A DNA stretch of 64,000 nucleotides from Kordia sp. (GTDB lineage Bacteria; Bacteroidota; Bacteroidia; Flavobacteriales; Flavobacteriaceae), in assembly GCA_002733415.1 (NCBI GenBank), contig NVVR01000002.1, positions 126,001 through 190,000 of the forward strand, read 5' to 3'. A model generated the notes under the pieces. The model made no database searches. It was not told the DNA's origin and saw only the letters and a list, made by a program, of their open reading frames with translations. Positions 44,278 to 54,209 of this stretch are shown piece after piece; position 1 is the first letter of the stretch; each line of letters opens with the position of its first letter. Made by a program: the position numbers and the translations under genes.

Positions 44278-47028
44278 ATGGATAAGTATTCCTTTTTAAA
44301 CGCAGCACATACAGCATACTTTGCTGATTTGTACGATCAATATTTAGTAAATCCAGATGGTATTGAGCCAAGTTGGAGAGCATTTTTTCAAGGATATGAT
44401 TTTGGCGCTGAAGAGTCAGGATTAAATGGGGAAGCAACCATTGCAGCTATCCCAGAAAATGTACTAAAAGAATTTCAAGTAATAAGATTAATTGACGGAT
44501 ACAGAACACGTGGGCACTTGTTTACAAAAACAAATCCAGTTCGTGAACGTAGACAATACCAACCAACCTTAGCATTGGAAAACTTTGGCTTATCAAAAGC
44601 TGATTTAAACGAAATGTTTGATGCTGGATCTATATTAGGTATTGGGAAATCGAAACTTTCAGAGATTATAAAACACTTAGAGGCAATATATTGCGATTCT
44701 ATTGGTGTTGAATACATGTACATTAGAAAACCAGAAGAAATCAAGTGGATTCAAGACTGGATAAATATAAACGATAATCACCCTCGATTTTCTTCAGGAG
44801 AGAAAAAACAATTATTGTCAAAATTGAATGAGGCAGTTTCTTTCGAAACGTTTATGCATTCAAAATATGTCGGTCAAAAACGTTTTTCTGTAGAAGGAAA
44901 TGAAACGCTTATTCCTGGGTTAAATTTCTTAATGGAAAAAGCAACTGAACAGGGGGTAAGCCAATTTGTTGTGGGAATGGCACATCGTGGTCGTTTAAAT
45001 GTATTGGCTAATATCTTCGGGAAATCTCCAGAAAATATTTTCTCGGAATTTGACAGTAAAGAATTTGATGAAGATGAGCTTTTTGATGGTGATGTAAAAT
45101 ATCACATGGGGTGGACTGCTTATAGAGAGTCAGACTCAGGTAAAAAAGTTCGTATGGATTTAGCGCCAAATCCATCACACTTAGAAACTGTAAATGCAGT
45201 TGTTGAAGGGATTTGTCGTGCAAAATTAGATAATGAGTTAAATGGTAATGAAAAAGAAATATTACCAATACTAATACATGGTGATGCTGCGATAGCAGGA
45301 CAAGGAGTTGTGTATGAAGTGGTGCAAATGGCGCAGCTTGATGGGTATAAAGTTGGAGGAACAATTCATGTTGTTGTAAACAATCAAGTTGGTTTTACTA
45401 CCAATTACCTTGATGCGCGTTCAAGTACGTATTGTACCGATATTGGTAAGGTAACTTTATCACCAGTATTACATGTAAACGCTGATGATGTAGAAGCGGT
45501 TTGTCATGCATTTGCATTTGCATTAGAGTTTAGAACTAAGTTTGGTAGAGATGTGTTTATCGATTTATTAGGATTCCGTAAATACGGACATAATGAAGGA
45601 GATGAGCCACGTTTTACACAGCCAAAATTATATAAATCGATTTCTAAACACCCAAATCAAAGAGATCTTTATGCGGATAGATTATTAGCAGAAGGTGTTA
45701 TTGAAAATGGTTATGTAAAGCAATTAGAAAAAGAATATAAAGCTGATTTAGAAATAGGTTTAGAGGCTTCAAGAAAGCACGAAAAAACTATTGTGACTAA
45801 AATAATGGCTGATGATTGGAAAGGGTATGAAGCCGGTAAACTGAAAGATATTCTTGCGCCAGTTGATACTACTTATTCAATGGATAAATTGGATAAAATA
45901 GCGGAAGGAATTACTAAGTTACCTTCTGATAAAAAATTCATTAAGAAGATTGAACGTATTATAGCGGATAGAAATAAACGTTATTTTGATAAAGATTTCA
46001 AGAATTTTAACCAGTTAGATTGGGGTATGGGCGAGCTTTTTGCTTATGCGACCTTGATGGAAGAAGGGTTTAATGTTCGTGTTTCTGGGCAAGATGTTGA
46101 AAGAGGTACTTTCTCTCACCGCCATGCTATCGTAAAAACAGAAGATGGGAATGACGAAATAAATCTACATAACACGATTGGTTTAGAGGGGCATTTTGAT
46201 ATTTATAACTCATTGCTTTCAGAGTATGGTGTTGTAGGTTTTGACTACGGATATGCTATGGCAAGTCCGAAAACATTAACTATTTGGGAAGCACAATTTG
46301 GAGATTTCAGTAATGGAGCGCAAATTATGTTAGATCAATATATTTCTGCTGCTGAGGATAAATGGAAGACTCAAAACGGATTGGTAATGTTGTTGCCTCA
46401 CGGATATGAATTCCAGGGGTCAGAGCATTCATCAGCACGTATGGAGCGTTATTTACAATTATGTTCTAATCATAACATGATTATTGCTGATTGTACAACG
46501 CCAGCAAACTTCTATCATTTATTGAGAAGACAAATGAAATGGAACTTCAGAAAGCCATTGGTGGTGTTTACACCTAAACGTTTGTTGCGTTTACCAGAAG
46601 CGGTTTCTACTAAAGAAGAATTGGCTAACGGAAGTTTTCAAGAGGTTTTAGATGATGTTTCTGTTGACAAGAAAAAAGTAACATCATTAGTATTCTGTAC
46701 AGGTAAATTCTATTACGATTTATTAGAAAAACGTACGGAATTAGGGAGAGAAGATGTTGCTTTAGTTCGTATAGAGCAATTATTTCCATTGCCAGAAAAG
46801 CAATTAGAAGAAATTATTGCTAGTTATCCTAATGTTACCGATTATGTTTGGGCACAAGAAGAGCCTAAAAATATGGGAGCTTGGGCATTTATGTTAATGA
46901 ATTTTGAACAAGTTAAATTGCGTTTAGCTTCAAGGAAATCGTCTAGTGCTCCTGCTGCAGGTAGTTCAACACGATCTAAAGCAAGACATTATAAAGTAAT
47001 AGAAAGTGTATTTAATACACCACAATAA
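44278..47028 (+). CDS. sucA: 2-oxoglutarate dehydrogenase E1 component
   Basis: Thiamine-diphosphate enzyme of the citric acid cycle that decarboxylates 2-oxoglutarate and passes the succinyl group to the E2 lipoyl arm. 916 residues, normal length. It opens with the E1 N-terminal stretch SFLNAAHTAYFADLYDQYL, and shows GMAHRGRLNVLANIFGK, the ThDP/Mg region HGDAAIAGQGVVYE, and HGYEFQGSEHSSARMERYLQ in the transketolase-like half. The E2 gene follows after a 255-bp gap containing repeats. Confidence 0.97.
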   Translation: MDKYSFLNAAHTAYFADLYDQYLVNPDGIEPSWRAFFQGYDFGAEESGLNGEATIAAIPENVLKEFQVIRLIDGYRTRGHLFTKTNPVRERRQYQPTLALENFGLSKADLNEMFDAGSILGIGKSKLSEIIKHLEAIYCDSIGVEYMYIRKPEEIKWIQDWININDNHPRFSSGEKKQLLSKLNEAVSFETFMHSKYVGQKRFSVEGNETLIPGLNFLMEKATEQGVSQFVVGMAHRGRLNVLANIFGKSPENIFSEFDSKEFDEDELFDGDVKYHMGWTAYRESDSGKKVRMDLAPNPSHLETVNAVVEGICRAKLDNELNGNEKEILPILIHGDAAIAGQGVVYEVVQMAQLDGYKVGGTIHVVVNNQVGFTTNYLDARSSTYCTDIGKVTLSPVLHVNADDVEAVCHAFAFALEFRTKFGRDVFIDLLGFRKYGHNEGDEPRFTQPKLYKSISKHPNQRDLYADRLLAEGVIENGYVKQLEKEYKADLEIGLEASRKHEKTIVTKIMADDWKGYEAGKLKDILAPVDTTYSMDKLDKIAEGITKLPSDKKFIKKIERIIADRNKRYFDKDFKNFNQLDWGMGELFAYATLMEEGFNVRVSGQDVERGTFSHRHAIVKTEDGNDEINLHNTIGLEGHFDIYNSLLSEYGVVGFDYGYAMASPKTLTIWEAQFGDFSNGAQIMLDQYISAAEDKWKTQNGLVMLLPHGYEFQGSEHSSARMERYLQLCSNHNMIIADCTTPANFYHLLRRQMKWNFRKPLVVFTPKRLLRLPEAVSTKEELANGSFQEVLDDVSVDKKKVTSLVFCTGKFYYDLLEKRTELGREDVALVRIEQLFPLPEKQLEEIIASYPNVTDYVWAQEEPKNMGAWAFMLMNFEQVKLRLASRKSSSAPAAGSSTRSKARHYKVIESVFNTPQ

Positions 47029-47035
47029 ATTTATG

Positions 47036-47095
47036 ATTGTCAGTTCGAGTGTTTCTGTAACGGAGTGAAGGAAATGTGTAGAGAACTTGATGATG
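47036..47095. repeat. Flavobacterial palindromic intergenic repeat, copy 1
   Basis: Begins GTCAGTTCGAGTG, contains an inner TTTC/GAAA pair and ends GTAGAGAACTT, so the arms are imperfect inverse complements. Same family as copies at 47147-47205 and 58084-58130. Confidence 0.65.
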
Positions 47096-47146
47096 TAGTG
47101 TTAAGAATAAAATGCGTTAAGGATTGAAGTGGCATCCTTTTTAATG

Positions 47147-47205
47147 TCAGTTCGAGTGAATTTATGAAGTGATAACGGAATAAATTAGTATCGAGAACAA
47201 TTAAA
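47147..47205. repeat. Flavobacterial palindromic intergenic repeat, copy 2
   Basis: GTCAGTTCGAGTGAATTTAT at the left pairs with ATAAATTAGTATCGAGAAC at the right. Same family as copy 1, about 50 bp away. Confidence 0.7.
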
Positions 47206-47214
47206 AAGATATAA

Positions 47215-47245
47215 CTGAAAGCCTGACCCGATAGGGAAACGCCTA
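47215..47245 (+). promoter_or_regulatory. Short hairpin in the sucB leader resembling part of the sucA leader
   Basis: GACCCGATAGGGAAACG: a CCC-GATA-GGG hairpin followed by AAACG, as in the sucA leader. It lies about 45 bp before the sucB ATG. The likeness is short and could be chance. Confidence 0.3.
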
Positions 47246-47283
47246 AATAAATAAAGTACAATACAGACTATAAATTATATATT

Positions 47284-48495
47284 ATGATTTTAGAAATGAG
47301 AGTTCCTTCACCGGGGGAATCAATTACAGAAGTAGAGATTGCAGAATGGTTAGTTGCTGATGGAGATTATGTTGAGAAAGATCAAGCCATCGCAGAAGTA
47401 GATTCAGACAAAGCAACTTTAGAATTGCCAGCAGAAGTTAGTGGGGTTATTACGCTAAAAGCAGAAGAGGGTGATGCTGTTAACGTAGGTGAAGTAGTTT
47501 GTTTAATAGACACTTCAGCAGAAGCGCCAGCTGGTGGAGAAGCTAAGGTTGATGCTCCAAAAGCTGAAGAAAAGAAAGTAGAAGCGCCAAAAGCTGCTCC
47601 AGTTGACAATAAAACATATGCAACAGGAACTGCGGCTCCTGCGGCTAAGAAAATATTAGACGAAAAAGGAATAGCTACAAGCGATGTTTCTGGAACTGGT
47701 CGTGATGGAAGAATTACTAAGGAAGATGCTGTAAAGGCAATACCTTCTATGGGGACTCCAACTGGTGGATCTAGAAGTACTGGTCGTAAAAAAATGTCAA
47801 TGTTACGTCGTAAAGTAGCAGAACGTTTGGTTGAGGCTAAAAATACAACTGCAATGTTAACTACGTTTAACGAGGTGGATATGCAGCCGATTTTTGATCT
47901 AAGAAAAGAATATAAAGAAGATTTTAAAGCAAAACACGGTGTTGGTTTAGGGTTTATGTCTTTCTTCTCAAAAGCAGTTGTTAGAGCGTTAGCATTATAT
48001 CCTGATGTAAACTCTATGATTGATGGTAAAGAAATGATTACCTATGATTATTGTGATATTTCAATTGCAGTTTCAGGGCCTAAAGGATTAATGGTTCCGG
48101 TTATGCGTAACACAGAAACCTTAACCTTTAGAGGGATAGAGGCAGAAATTAAGCGTTTGGCAATCAGAGCTCGTGATGGAAAAATAACCGTTGATGAAAT
48201 GACAGGAGGTACTTTTACGATTTCTAATGGAGGAGTATTTGGTTCAATGATGTCTACACCAATTATTAACCCACCACAATCAGGTATTTTAGGAATGCAC
48301 AATATTATTGAGCGTCCAGTTGCTATTGATGGACAAGTTGTGATTAGACCAATGATGTATTTAGCATTGTCTTACGATCATAGAATTATTGATGGTAAAG
48401 AATCAGTAGGGTTCTTAGTTGCTATTAAAGAAGCTTTAGAAAACCCTGTTGAGTTATTGATGAATAACGACATTAAGAAAGCGTTAGAAATGTAA
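47284..48495 (+). CDS. sucB: Dihydrolipoyllysine succinyltransferase, E2 of 2-oxoglutarate dehydrogenase
   Basis: 403 residues. A single N-terminal lipoyl domain (about 1-75, lipoylated Lys in [11 protein letters not shown]), an Ala/Pro/Lys-rich linker, a peripheral subunit-binding domain (about 118-155, [11 protein letters not shown] ... [12 protein letters not shown]), and the catalytic acyltransferase domain ending with the active-site [15 protein letters not shown]. It transfers succinyl from E1 to CoA. A strong terminator follows; the E3 gene is not in this window. Confidence 0.97.
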   Translation: MILEMRVPSPGESITEVEIAEWLVADGDYVEKDQAIAEVDSDKATLELPAEVSGVITLKAEEGDAVNVGEVVCLIDTSAEAPAGGEAKVDAPKAEEKKVEAPKAAPVDNKTYATGTAAPAAKKILDEKGIATSDVSGTGRDGRITKEDAVKAIPSMGTPTGGSRSTGRKKMSMLRRKVAERLVEAKNTTAMLTTFNEVDMQPIFDLRKEYKEDFKAKHGVGLGFMSFFSKAVVRALALYPDVNSMIDGKEMITYDYCDISIAVSGPKGLMVPVMRNTETLTFRGIEAEIKRLAIRARDGKITVDEMTGGTFTISNGGVFGSMMSTPIINPPQSGILGMHNIIERPVAIDGQVVIRPMMYLALSYDHRIIDGKESVGFLVAIKEALENPVELLMNNDIKKALEM

Positions 48496-48532
48496 TCGTA
48501 GGACGATAGCCCTAAGAAATAAATAAAAACAA

Positions 48533-48562
48533 CAAAACCGAAGTCAAATGGCTTCGGTTTTG
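48533..48562 (+). terminator. Intrinsic terminator after sucB
   Basis: Stem AAAACCGAAG, 8-base loop, CTTCGGTTTT, then TGTTTGTTTT. Confidence 0.88.
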
Positions 48563-48762
48563 TTTGTTTTAAACTATGATGTGTAAATCTAGTTGTTTTG
48601 TATTTGAATAAATTTAATCGGAATGAATTATTGTTGTTCAATATTTCTAATTTTAAATGCCAACTAAAGGAACTGTTTTTTCTCTAAACTATATTTTTAT
48701 ATCCATTTATAAAAAATGTAAATTGCCATCTATAAGTTAAGAACCAATTATTGACCAAATAA

Positions 48763-49983
48763 ATGAAAAGAAGAAACTTTATAAAAAAAGCAGCTTTATC
48801 CTCGCTAGCTACAATTGTTGGAGCAGATATTGTATTTGGAAATATGCTTCCTAGTGGTTATGAATTATTAGCTTTACAAGATTCAGATCCTTTTAAAATG
48901 TTTGGTAAGGATAAGGAAATGGTTGTTTTAAATGATCGCCCTTGGAATATGGAAGCAAAGGCGCATTTATTAAATGAAAATATAACATCTAATAAGTATA
49001 TGTTTATTAGGAATAATGGTAAAATTCCTGAGAATATAGATGTAAATACTTGGAAAATTCTTTTTGATGGAGAATCAGTTAAAACACCAAAAACATATAC
49101 AATACAAGAGCTTAAAGAAAAATTTAGTCATCATACATACCAACTGACATTGGAATGTGGAGGTAATGGTCGTAGTGAATTTAATCCGCCAGCAAAAGGA
49201 AATCAATGGACCATAGGTGCTGTTTCATGTGCAACTTGGACTGGAGTTAGGTTAAAAGATGTTCTTGATGATGTAGGTGTAGAAAATGATGCTGTATATA
49301 TAGGATATCACGCTGCTGATACACATTTAAGTGGTGATCCTAAAAAAGAACCTATTTCTAGGGGGGTTCCTATGGAAAAAGCATACCAAGAAGAAACTAT
49401 TCTTGCTTTTCAGATGAATGGAAAAGATATTCCCCTTGCTCATGGATATCCACTGCGTCTTATTGCAGGTGGGTGGCCTGCATCGGCATCAGGAAAATGG
49501 GTTGATGGGATAAGTGTTCGTAATAAAGTGCATGATGGTACAAAAATGACAGGAACAGCTTATCGAGTGCCTTGTAAACCAGTTGCGCCAGGAGAAAAGG
49601 TGAAAGATGAAGATATGTGTATTATTGAGTCGATGCCTGTAAAATCATTAATATCATACCCTAAATCTGGAGCTTTAATTAAAGAAGGTGATAAACTCAA
49701 GATTAATGGTCACGCTTGGGCAGGAGAATTGGCAGTTGCTATAATGGAGTATTCTATTGACTTTGGTTCTAGTTGGACAGCATGTTCGTTAGAGCGACCA
49801 GTAAACAGATTAGCTTGGCAACAATTTTCTGCTGAGATTTCTTTTCCTGAAAAAGGATATTATGAAATATGGGCAAAAGCTACCGATGATCAAGGAGTGA
49901 GTCAGCCTATGATATTGCCAGGATGGAACCCAAAAGGGTACTTAAATAACGCATGTCATCGCATTGCTATAAAAGTTCAGTAA
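48763..49983 (+). CDS. Molybdenum sulfite oxidase/dehydrogenase-type oxidoreductase (Tat-exported)
   Basis: 406 residues. Twin-arginine signal (MKRRNFIKKAALSS) for export with the cofactor bound; Mo-pterin domain with the Mo-ligating Cys132 in TLECGGNGRSEF; the following NQWTIGAVSCATWTGVRL is the family's next signature; then an Ig-like dimerisation domain (about 290-406). It oxidises sulfite to sulfate (SorA) or, alternatively, sulfane sulfur (SoxC). The cytochrome c gene directly after it, with start overlapping the stop, is the expected electron acceptor. Sulfite is favoured by the nearby TauE-type exporter. Confidence 0.88.
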   Translation: MKRRNFIKKAALSSLATIVGADIVFGNMLPSGYELLALQDSDPFKMFGKDKEMVVLNDRPWNMEAKAHLLNENITSNKYMFIRNNGKIPENIDVNTWKILFDGESVKTPKTYTIQELKEKFSHHTYQLTLECGGNGRSEFNPPAKGNQWTIGAVSCATWTGVRLKDVLDDVGVENDAVYIGYHAADTHLSGDPKKEPISRGVPMEKAYQEETILAFQMNGKDIPLAHGYPLRLIAGGWPASASGKWVDGISVRNKVHDGTKMTGTAYRVPCKPVAPGEKVKDEDMCIIESMPVKSLISYPKSGALIKEGDKLKINGHAWAGELAVAIMEYSIDFGSSWTACSLERPVNRLAWQQFSAEISFPEKGYYEIWAKATDDQGVSQPMILPGWNPKGYLNNACHRIAIKVQ

Positions 49984-50456
49984 TGGAAAATAATAAGCAT
50001 AAAGATTTTACTGAGGGAGTTTTACTTATTTACAAACAATTTCTACTTATATTTTTTAGTTTAGGGTTGTTTATTTGTGCTCTATTATATGTTAAGGCTG
50101 ATCCGAGTTTTTCTTTTTTTAGAAAAAGTGAAAATACAACAGCATACGTGGTTATTGATGAAGATAAAATAGAAAACGGAATACATTTAAGTACAGGGTT
50201 GATTGATGCAGAAGGTTTGATGACGGTTGTTAACAATTGCACAAATTGTCATTCAGCAAAACTGGTTACTCAAAATAGAATGAATAAAGAACGTTGGGCT
50301 GAAACAATAGATTGGATGCAGGAAAAGCAAAATTTATGGGATTTGGGTACTAATGAGGAAATTATTATTAACTACCTGGTAAAGAATTATCCAGTAGAGA
50401 AAAAAGGAAGAAGACAAGTGTTAACAAATATTGAATGGTATGAATTGGAAGATTAA
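49983..50456 (+). CDS. Monoheme cytochrome c subunit paired with the Mo enzyme (SorB/SoxD-like)
   Basis: 157 residues from ATG at 49983, which overlaps the previous stop (TAATG). An N-terminal membrane segment (LLIFFSLGLFICALLYV) is followed by one CxxCH heme site in NNCTNCHSAKLVTQ; a downstream Met (WMQEKQ) could be the axial ligand. It probably takes electrons from the Mo enzyme to the respiratory chain. The frame opens at 49953, but that start lies within the upstream gene and is not needed. Confidence 0.85.
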   Translation: MENNKHKDFTEGVLLIYKQFLLIFFSLGLFICALLYVKADPSFSFFRKSENTTAYVVIDEDKIENGIHLSTGLIDAEGLMTVVNNCTNCHSAKLVTQNRMNKERWAETIDWMQEKQNLWDLGTNEEIIINYLVKNYPVEKKGRRQVLTNIEWYELED

Positions 50457-51411
50457 TGTTTTAATAGCAATATGCGTAATGTTATTTTCGTGTAATTCTA
50501 AAGAAAAGAAATCGACTATACCTCAACAGGTAGATAAAGTGATTGAAGAAAAAAGAACCTATTTTAATACAAAGCATATTATTGAGGCTAATGAATTAAA
50601 AATAATAATAGGAAGTGCTAATGTAAAGGTGGTTCATTTTAGTAGGCCTGCGAAATATAAAGAAGGACATATAGCTGGATCGGTTAATATATGGCGTACC
50701 GATATAGAAGCTACTTCATACCCTTATAAAGGAATGATGAGTACTAAAGAACAGCTAGAAACACTTTTTAGTCGTTTGGGAATCAATACTGATGATACAT
50801 TAATTATATATGATGCTGTTGCTTCTTGTGATGCAGCAAGATTATGGTGGGTGTTGGATAATTATGGATTTAAGAATGTAAGAATTCTTAATGGAGGAAT
50901 AGATGCTTGGGTAAACGAAGAGGGGAAATTAACGACTAATGAAACAATAGTAGAGACTACTAATTTTGTGCTTCCAAAGGAATATGCGGGTTCATTGTAT
51001 ATAACAAAAGAAGAAATGTTACATGAGGTATCTGGAAATAGCGCTTCTGTTATTTTAGATACGAGAACTACAGATGAGTTTACAGGCAAGCGACAAAAGA
51101 AAGGGGCGAAGTCTGGGGGAAGAATTCCAAGTAGTCGTTTAATGGATTGGGCAAATTGCATGAATTATAATGGAGATAAAAAGTTTAAAGAATATACTAA
51201 GCTTGCAGCAATGTACGAGAGTATTATTTCTGATAAAGATCAACTTGTAATATCATATTGCCATTCCGGTGTAAGATCAGCTCATACGGCATTCGTACTT
51301 ACGGAGTTGTTGGGCTATAAAAATGTGAAAAATTATGATGGCTCTTGGACAGAGTGGTCACACTTTGAAGATTATCCAAAAGAAAAAGATAGTATAACTA
51401 CTTTGTTATAA
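50440..51411 (+). CDS. Two-domain rhodanese lipoprotein (sulfurtransferase)
   Basis: 323 residues from ATG at 50440, overlapping the cytochrome gene by 17 bp. Lipoprotein signal (MNWKINVLIAICVMLFSC). Two rhodanese domains: the first ends with DAVASCDAARLWWVL, the second carries the catalytic Cys in YCHSGVRSAHTA. It moves sulfane sulfur between thiosulfate or persulfides and acceptors such as sulfite or cyanide. Its place between the Mo enzyme and the hydroxylase ties it to periplasmic sulfur oxidation. Confidence 0.9.
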   Translation: MNWKINVLIAICVMLFSCNSKEKKSTIPQQVDKVIEEKRTYFNTKHIIEANELKIIIGSANVKVVHFSRPAKYKEGHIAGSVNIWRTDIEATSYPYKGMMSTKEQLETLFSRLGINTDDTLIIYDAVASCDAARLWWVLDNYGFKNVRILNGGIDAWVNEEGKLTTNETIVETTNFVLPKEYAGSLYITKEEMLHEVSGNSASVILDTRTTDEFTGKRQKKGAKSGGRIPSSRLMDWANCMNYNGDKKFKEYTKLAAMYESIISDKDQLVISYCHSGVRSAHTAFVLTELLGYKNVKNYDGSWTEWSHFEDYPKEKDSITTLL

Positions 51412-51417
51412 TAAGTT

Positions 51418-52293
51418 ATGGAAAAGTATTTAAATGGATTTGGAAATGCAATAACAGGGGCTATGAATTGGACTTGGAAATCCATTCTTTTTGAAGTGCC
51501 TTGGTATATGAATTATTTTTATGGATTGATAGCTATTTCATTAGTTGTTTGGTTGTTAGAAGTGATATTTCCTTGGCGTAAGAATCAGTCAATATTTCGA
51601 AAAGATTTTTGGTTAGATGGATTTTATATGTTCTTTAATTTCTTCTTGTTTTCTATAGCAATAAGCGGATTTTATAAGGTGTTAAGGTTAGGGTTTTCAG
51701 ATTTAGGAATTACAGCTAAAAGTTTAGCATTGGTAGATCTTTCTGGGTGGCCTATGTGGGCACAATTGTTTGTCTTTTTCATTGTTTTGGACTTTGTTCA
51801 ATGGTTTACGCATATATTACTTCATAAGTTTTCTTTCTTTTGGCGTTTTCATAAAGTACATCATAGTGTTAAAGAAATGGGGTTTGCGGCACACCTTAGG
51901 TATCACTGGATGGAAAATATTTTTTATAAGCCTTTAAAAACCTTTGGGGTAATGATATTAGGAGGGTTTGAGCCAGAGCAAGCTTATATTGTGCATTTTA
52001 TTGCAATTACAATCGGGCATCTTAATCATGCTAATATTAAATTAACTTGGGGGCCTTTAAAATACATGATAAATAACCCTGTAATGCACTTATATCACCA
52101 TGTCTATGATCTTCCTAAGGGTAGGTTTGGGGTGAACTTTGGAATAAGTTTAAGTGTGTGGGATTATATTTTTGGGCATAATTATGTGCCAGAAGAAAGT
52201 GGTACTATTGAATTAGGGTTTCCTGGGGAAGAAGAATTTCCTAAGAGTTTTATAGGTCAAACTACATATGGTTTTAAGAAAGGGCAAGATTAA
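51418..52293 (+). CDS. Membrane di-iron hydroxylase of the sterol desaturase / fatty acid hydroxylase family
   Basis: 291-residue integral membrane protein with several hydrophobic segments and the family's histidine clusters: HILLHK, FHKVHHS and HLYHHVYD. These ligate two irons for O2-dependent hydroxylation or desaturation of a lipid. It starts 7 bp after the rhodanese gene, an unusual companion for sulfur genes. The substrate is not evident. Its stop codon overlaps that of moaA on the other strand. Confidence 0.85.
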   Translation: MEKYLNGFGNAITGAMNWTWKSILFEVPWYMNYFYGLIAISLVVWLLEVIFPWRKNQSIFRKDFWLDGFYMFFNFFLFSIAISGFYKVLRLGFSDLGITAKSLALVDLSGWPMWAQLFVFFIVLDFVQWFTHILLHKFSFFWRFHKVHHSVKEMGFAAHLRYHWMENIFYKPLKTFGVMILGGFEPEQAYIVHFIAITIGHLNHANIKLTWGPLKYMINNPVMHLYHHVYDLPKGRFGVNFGISLSVWDYIFGHNYVPEESGTIELGFPGEEEFPKSFIGQTTYGFKKGQD

Positions 52294-53285
52294 CCGCCAA
52301 TTGCTATCATACTACGGTTTTTTCCGTGAAGATCAGGGTCTTTAAATTGCTCAATACTTTCCATTCCTGAGCGAATTTTGTATTTAGTAACAACAGCTTT
52401 TTCAATGTATGGAAGGATGGAATCCCCTTGTCTTAAAGGGGTAAGTAGGTCTGTTTCATTAGAAGAGAATAAACAGTTTTTTAGTTTTCCGTTAGCAGTT
52501 AATCGTATGCGATTACAGGTGCTGCAAAAAGGGTTGGTTACTGAGCTTATTACGGCAAATGTACCTTGGTACCCTTTTATCTGATAATTTTTTGCAGTAT
52601 CATTAGGGTTGTCGTTTATTCGAAGGATATCAGTTTTAGGGAAATCCGTATTAACGGTATTCATTATTTCCTTGTATGAAACCATTTTGTCTATATTCCA
52701 CTTATTACCATCAAAAGGCATAAACTCTATAAAACGAATATGTAGTGGTTTGTCTTTACTTAGTTTTATAAAAGAAGTAATTTCATCATCATTTATTCCT
52801 TTAATCAATACACAATTAAGTTTTACTTCAAAACCTTCGGTAATAAGTTCATTGATATTATTCTGTACCGTTTCTAAGTAATTCCGACGAGTAAGTGTTG
52901 TGAAACGTGAGGTTTGTAATGAATCTAAGCTTACGTTAACTTGTTTAATTCTTGCTTTTTTAAATGTTTCAATATGTCTATGAGTAGAAATTGCATTTGT
53001 TGTAATCGATAGCGTTACAGGTAGTGAAGACAGTCGCGTAATAATAGCATCAATATCTTTCCTAACTAAAGGTTCTCCTCCTGTGAGTCTTATTTTTGAA
53101 ACTCCTTGTTTAACAAAAGCTTGAGCGATTTTAAAAATTTCGTCAGCAGTCATAAGGTGTGACTTAGGGGAGAGTTGTATTCCTTCAGCTGGCATACAAT
53201 AAGTACAACGCAAATTACAACGCTCCGTTACTGAAATCCGTAAATAGCTATGATGGCGACCGTATGTATCTTTAAGTATGCTCAT
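52290..53285 (-). CDS. moaA: GTP 3',8-cyclase, molybdenum cofactor biosynthesis MoaA
   Basis: Radical SAM enzyme for the first step of Moco synthesis, forming 3',8-cyclo-GTP. The 331-residue product has the SAM cluster motif CNLRCTYC near residue 21, the GGEPL loop, a second 4Fe-4S site in NPFCSTCNRIRLTANGKLKNC, and the essential C-terminal GG. Its start overlaps the moaCB stop by one base. The last gene of the operon. Confidence 0.97.
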   Translation of the reverse strand: MSILKDTYGRHHSYLRISVTERCNLRCTYCMPAEGIQLSPKSHLMTADEIFKIAQAFVKQGVSKIRLTGGEPLVRKDIDAIITRLSSLPVTLSITTNAISTHRHIETFKKARIKQVNVSLDSLQTSRFTTLTRRNYLETVQNNINELITEGFEVKLNCVLIKGINDDEITSFIKLSKDKPLHIRFIEFMPFDGNKWNIDKMVSYKEIMNTVNTDFPKTDILRINDNPNDTAKNYQIKGYQGTFAVISSVTNPFCSTCNRIRLTANGKLKNCLFSSNETDLLTPLRQGDSILPYIEKAVVTKYKIRSGMESIEQFKDPDLHGKNRSMIAIGG

Positions 53286-54196
53286 TAATCGTGTCTAGTT
53301 CCTTTTATTACTTTAAATGTGTGTAGTGCTGCTGGAAAAATAGCATCCATGCTTTCACTTGCGCCACGTGTAGAGCCAGGGAGAGCAAGAACCAATGTGT
53401 TATTAATCATTCCTGCAACACTTCTTGAAAGCATAGCGTAGTTTGTACGTTGTTGCCCATAATTACGTATAGCTTCTTCAATACCAGGTATAGTACGTGT
53501 AAGTAATGGTAATAGTGCCTCTGGTGTATTATCTCGATTTGATAATCCTGTACCTCCAGTATAAATAATCATATCAATACCATTACTAGCATAGGTGTTT
53601 GCTTTAGTTTGAATTTCAGTGAATTCATCTGGAATGATGTCATAATGAGCTATTGTAATTCCTATATTCTCTAATTTACTTATGATTGCTTTCCCCGCTT
53701 TATCTTCTTTTTGTCCTTTCGAGATTGTATCAGAACAAACAATTACAGCGGCTTTTAGGTTCTTTGGGATATTACTATTATAATCGCTTTTTCCGCCTGT
53801 TTTCTCCAACAATTTAATGTCTTTGATACTTATGTTTTTATCGATAGGCTTTAGCATGTCATACATGTTTAGTGCTACGATGCTGGCGCCATGCATTGCT
53901 TCAACTTCAACTCCAGTTTTATAAATAGTTTTTACTGTAACACGTATTTCTATATGTAGCCCATTTATGGAATACTCTATACCAGTGAATTCAATAGGTA
54001 GTGGGTGGCAATCAGGTAGTAATTCGGGAGTTTTCTTTACTCCTAAAAGCCCTGCTGCTTTACTCATGGCAAATACATTACCTTTAGGTACAGTGTCGTT
54101 TTGAATAGCTTCAATAGTATTTTGAGAGCCTACAACAACAGTAGCTTGAGCTATAGCTGTGCGTAAGGTGTTGTTCTTGTGTGTAATATCTACCAT
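53285..54196 (-). CDS. moaCB: Bifunctional MoaC-MoaB fusion protein
   Basis: 303 residues from ATG at 54196 ([12 protein letters not shown]), 13 bp after the moaE stop. The frame opens 22 codons earlier inside moaE, but the family starts at MVDITHK. MoaC part (about 1-150: [28 protein letters not shown]) makes cyclic pyranopterin monophosphate; MoaB/Mog part (about 165-303: [16 protein letters not shown]) resembles molybdopterin adenylyltransferase. The fusion is common in Bacteroidota. Confidence 0.94.
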   Translation of the reverse strand: MVDITHKNNTLRTAIAQATVVVGSQNTIEAIQNDTVPKGNVFAMSKAAGLLGVKKTPELLPDCHPLPIEFTGIEYSINGLHIEIRVTVKTIYKTGVEVEAMHGASIVALNMYDMLKPIDKNISIKDIKLLEKTGGKSDYNSNIPKNLKAAVIVCSDTISKGQKEDKAGKAIISKLENIGITIAHYDIIPDEFTEIQTKANTYASNGIDMIIYTGGTGLSNRDNTPEALLPLLTRTIPGIEEAIRNYGQQRTNYAMLSRSVAGMINNTLVLALPGSTRGASESMDAIFPAALHTFKVIKGTRHD

Positions 54197-54209
54197 TTTA
54201 TGAGCTAAA

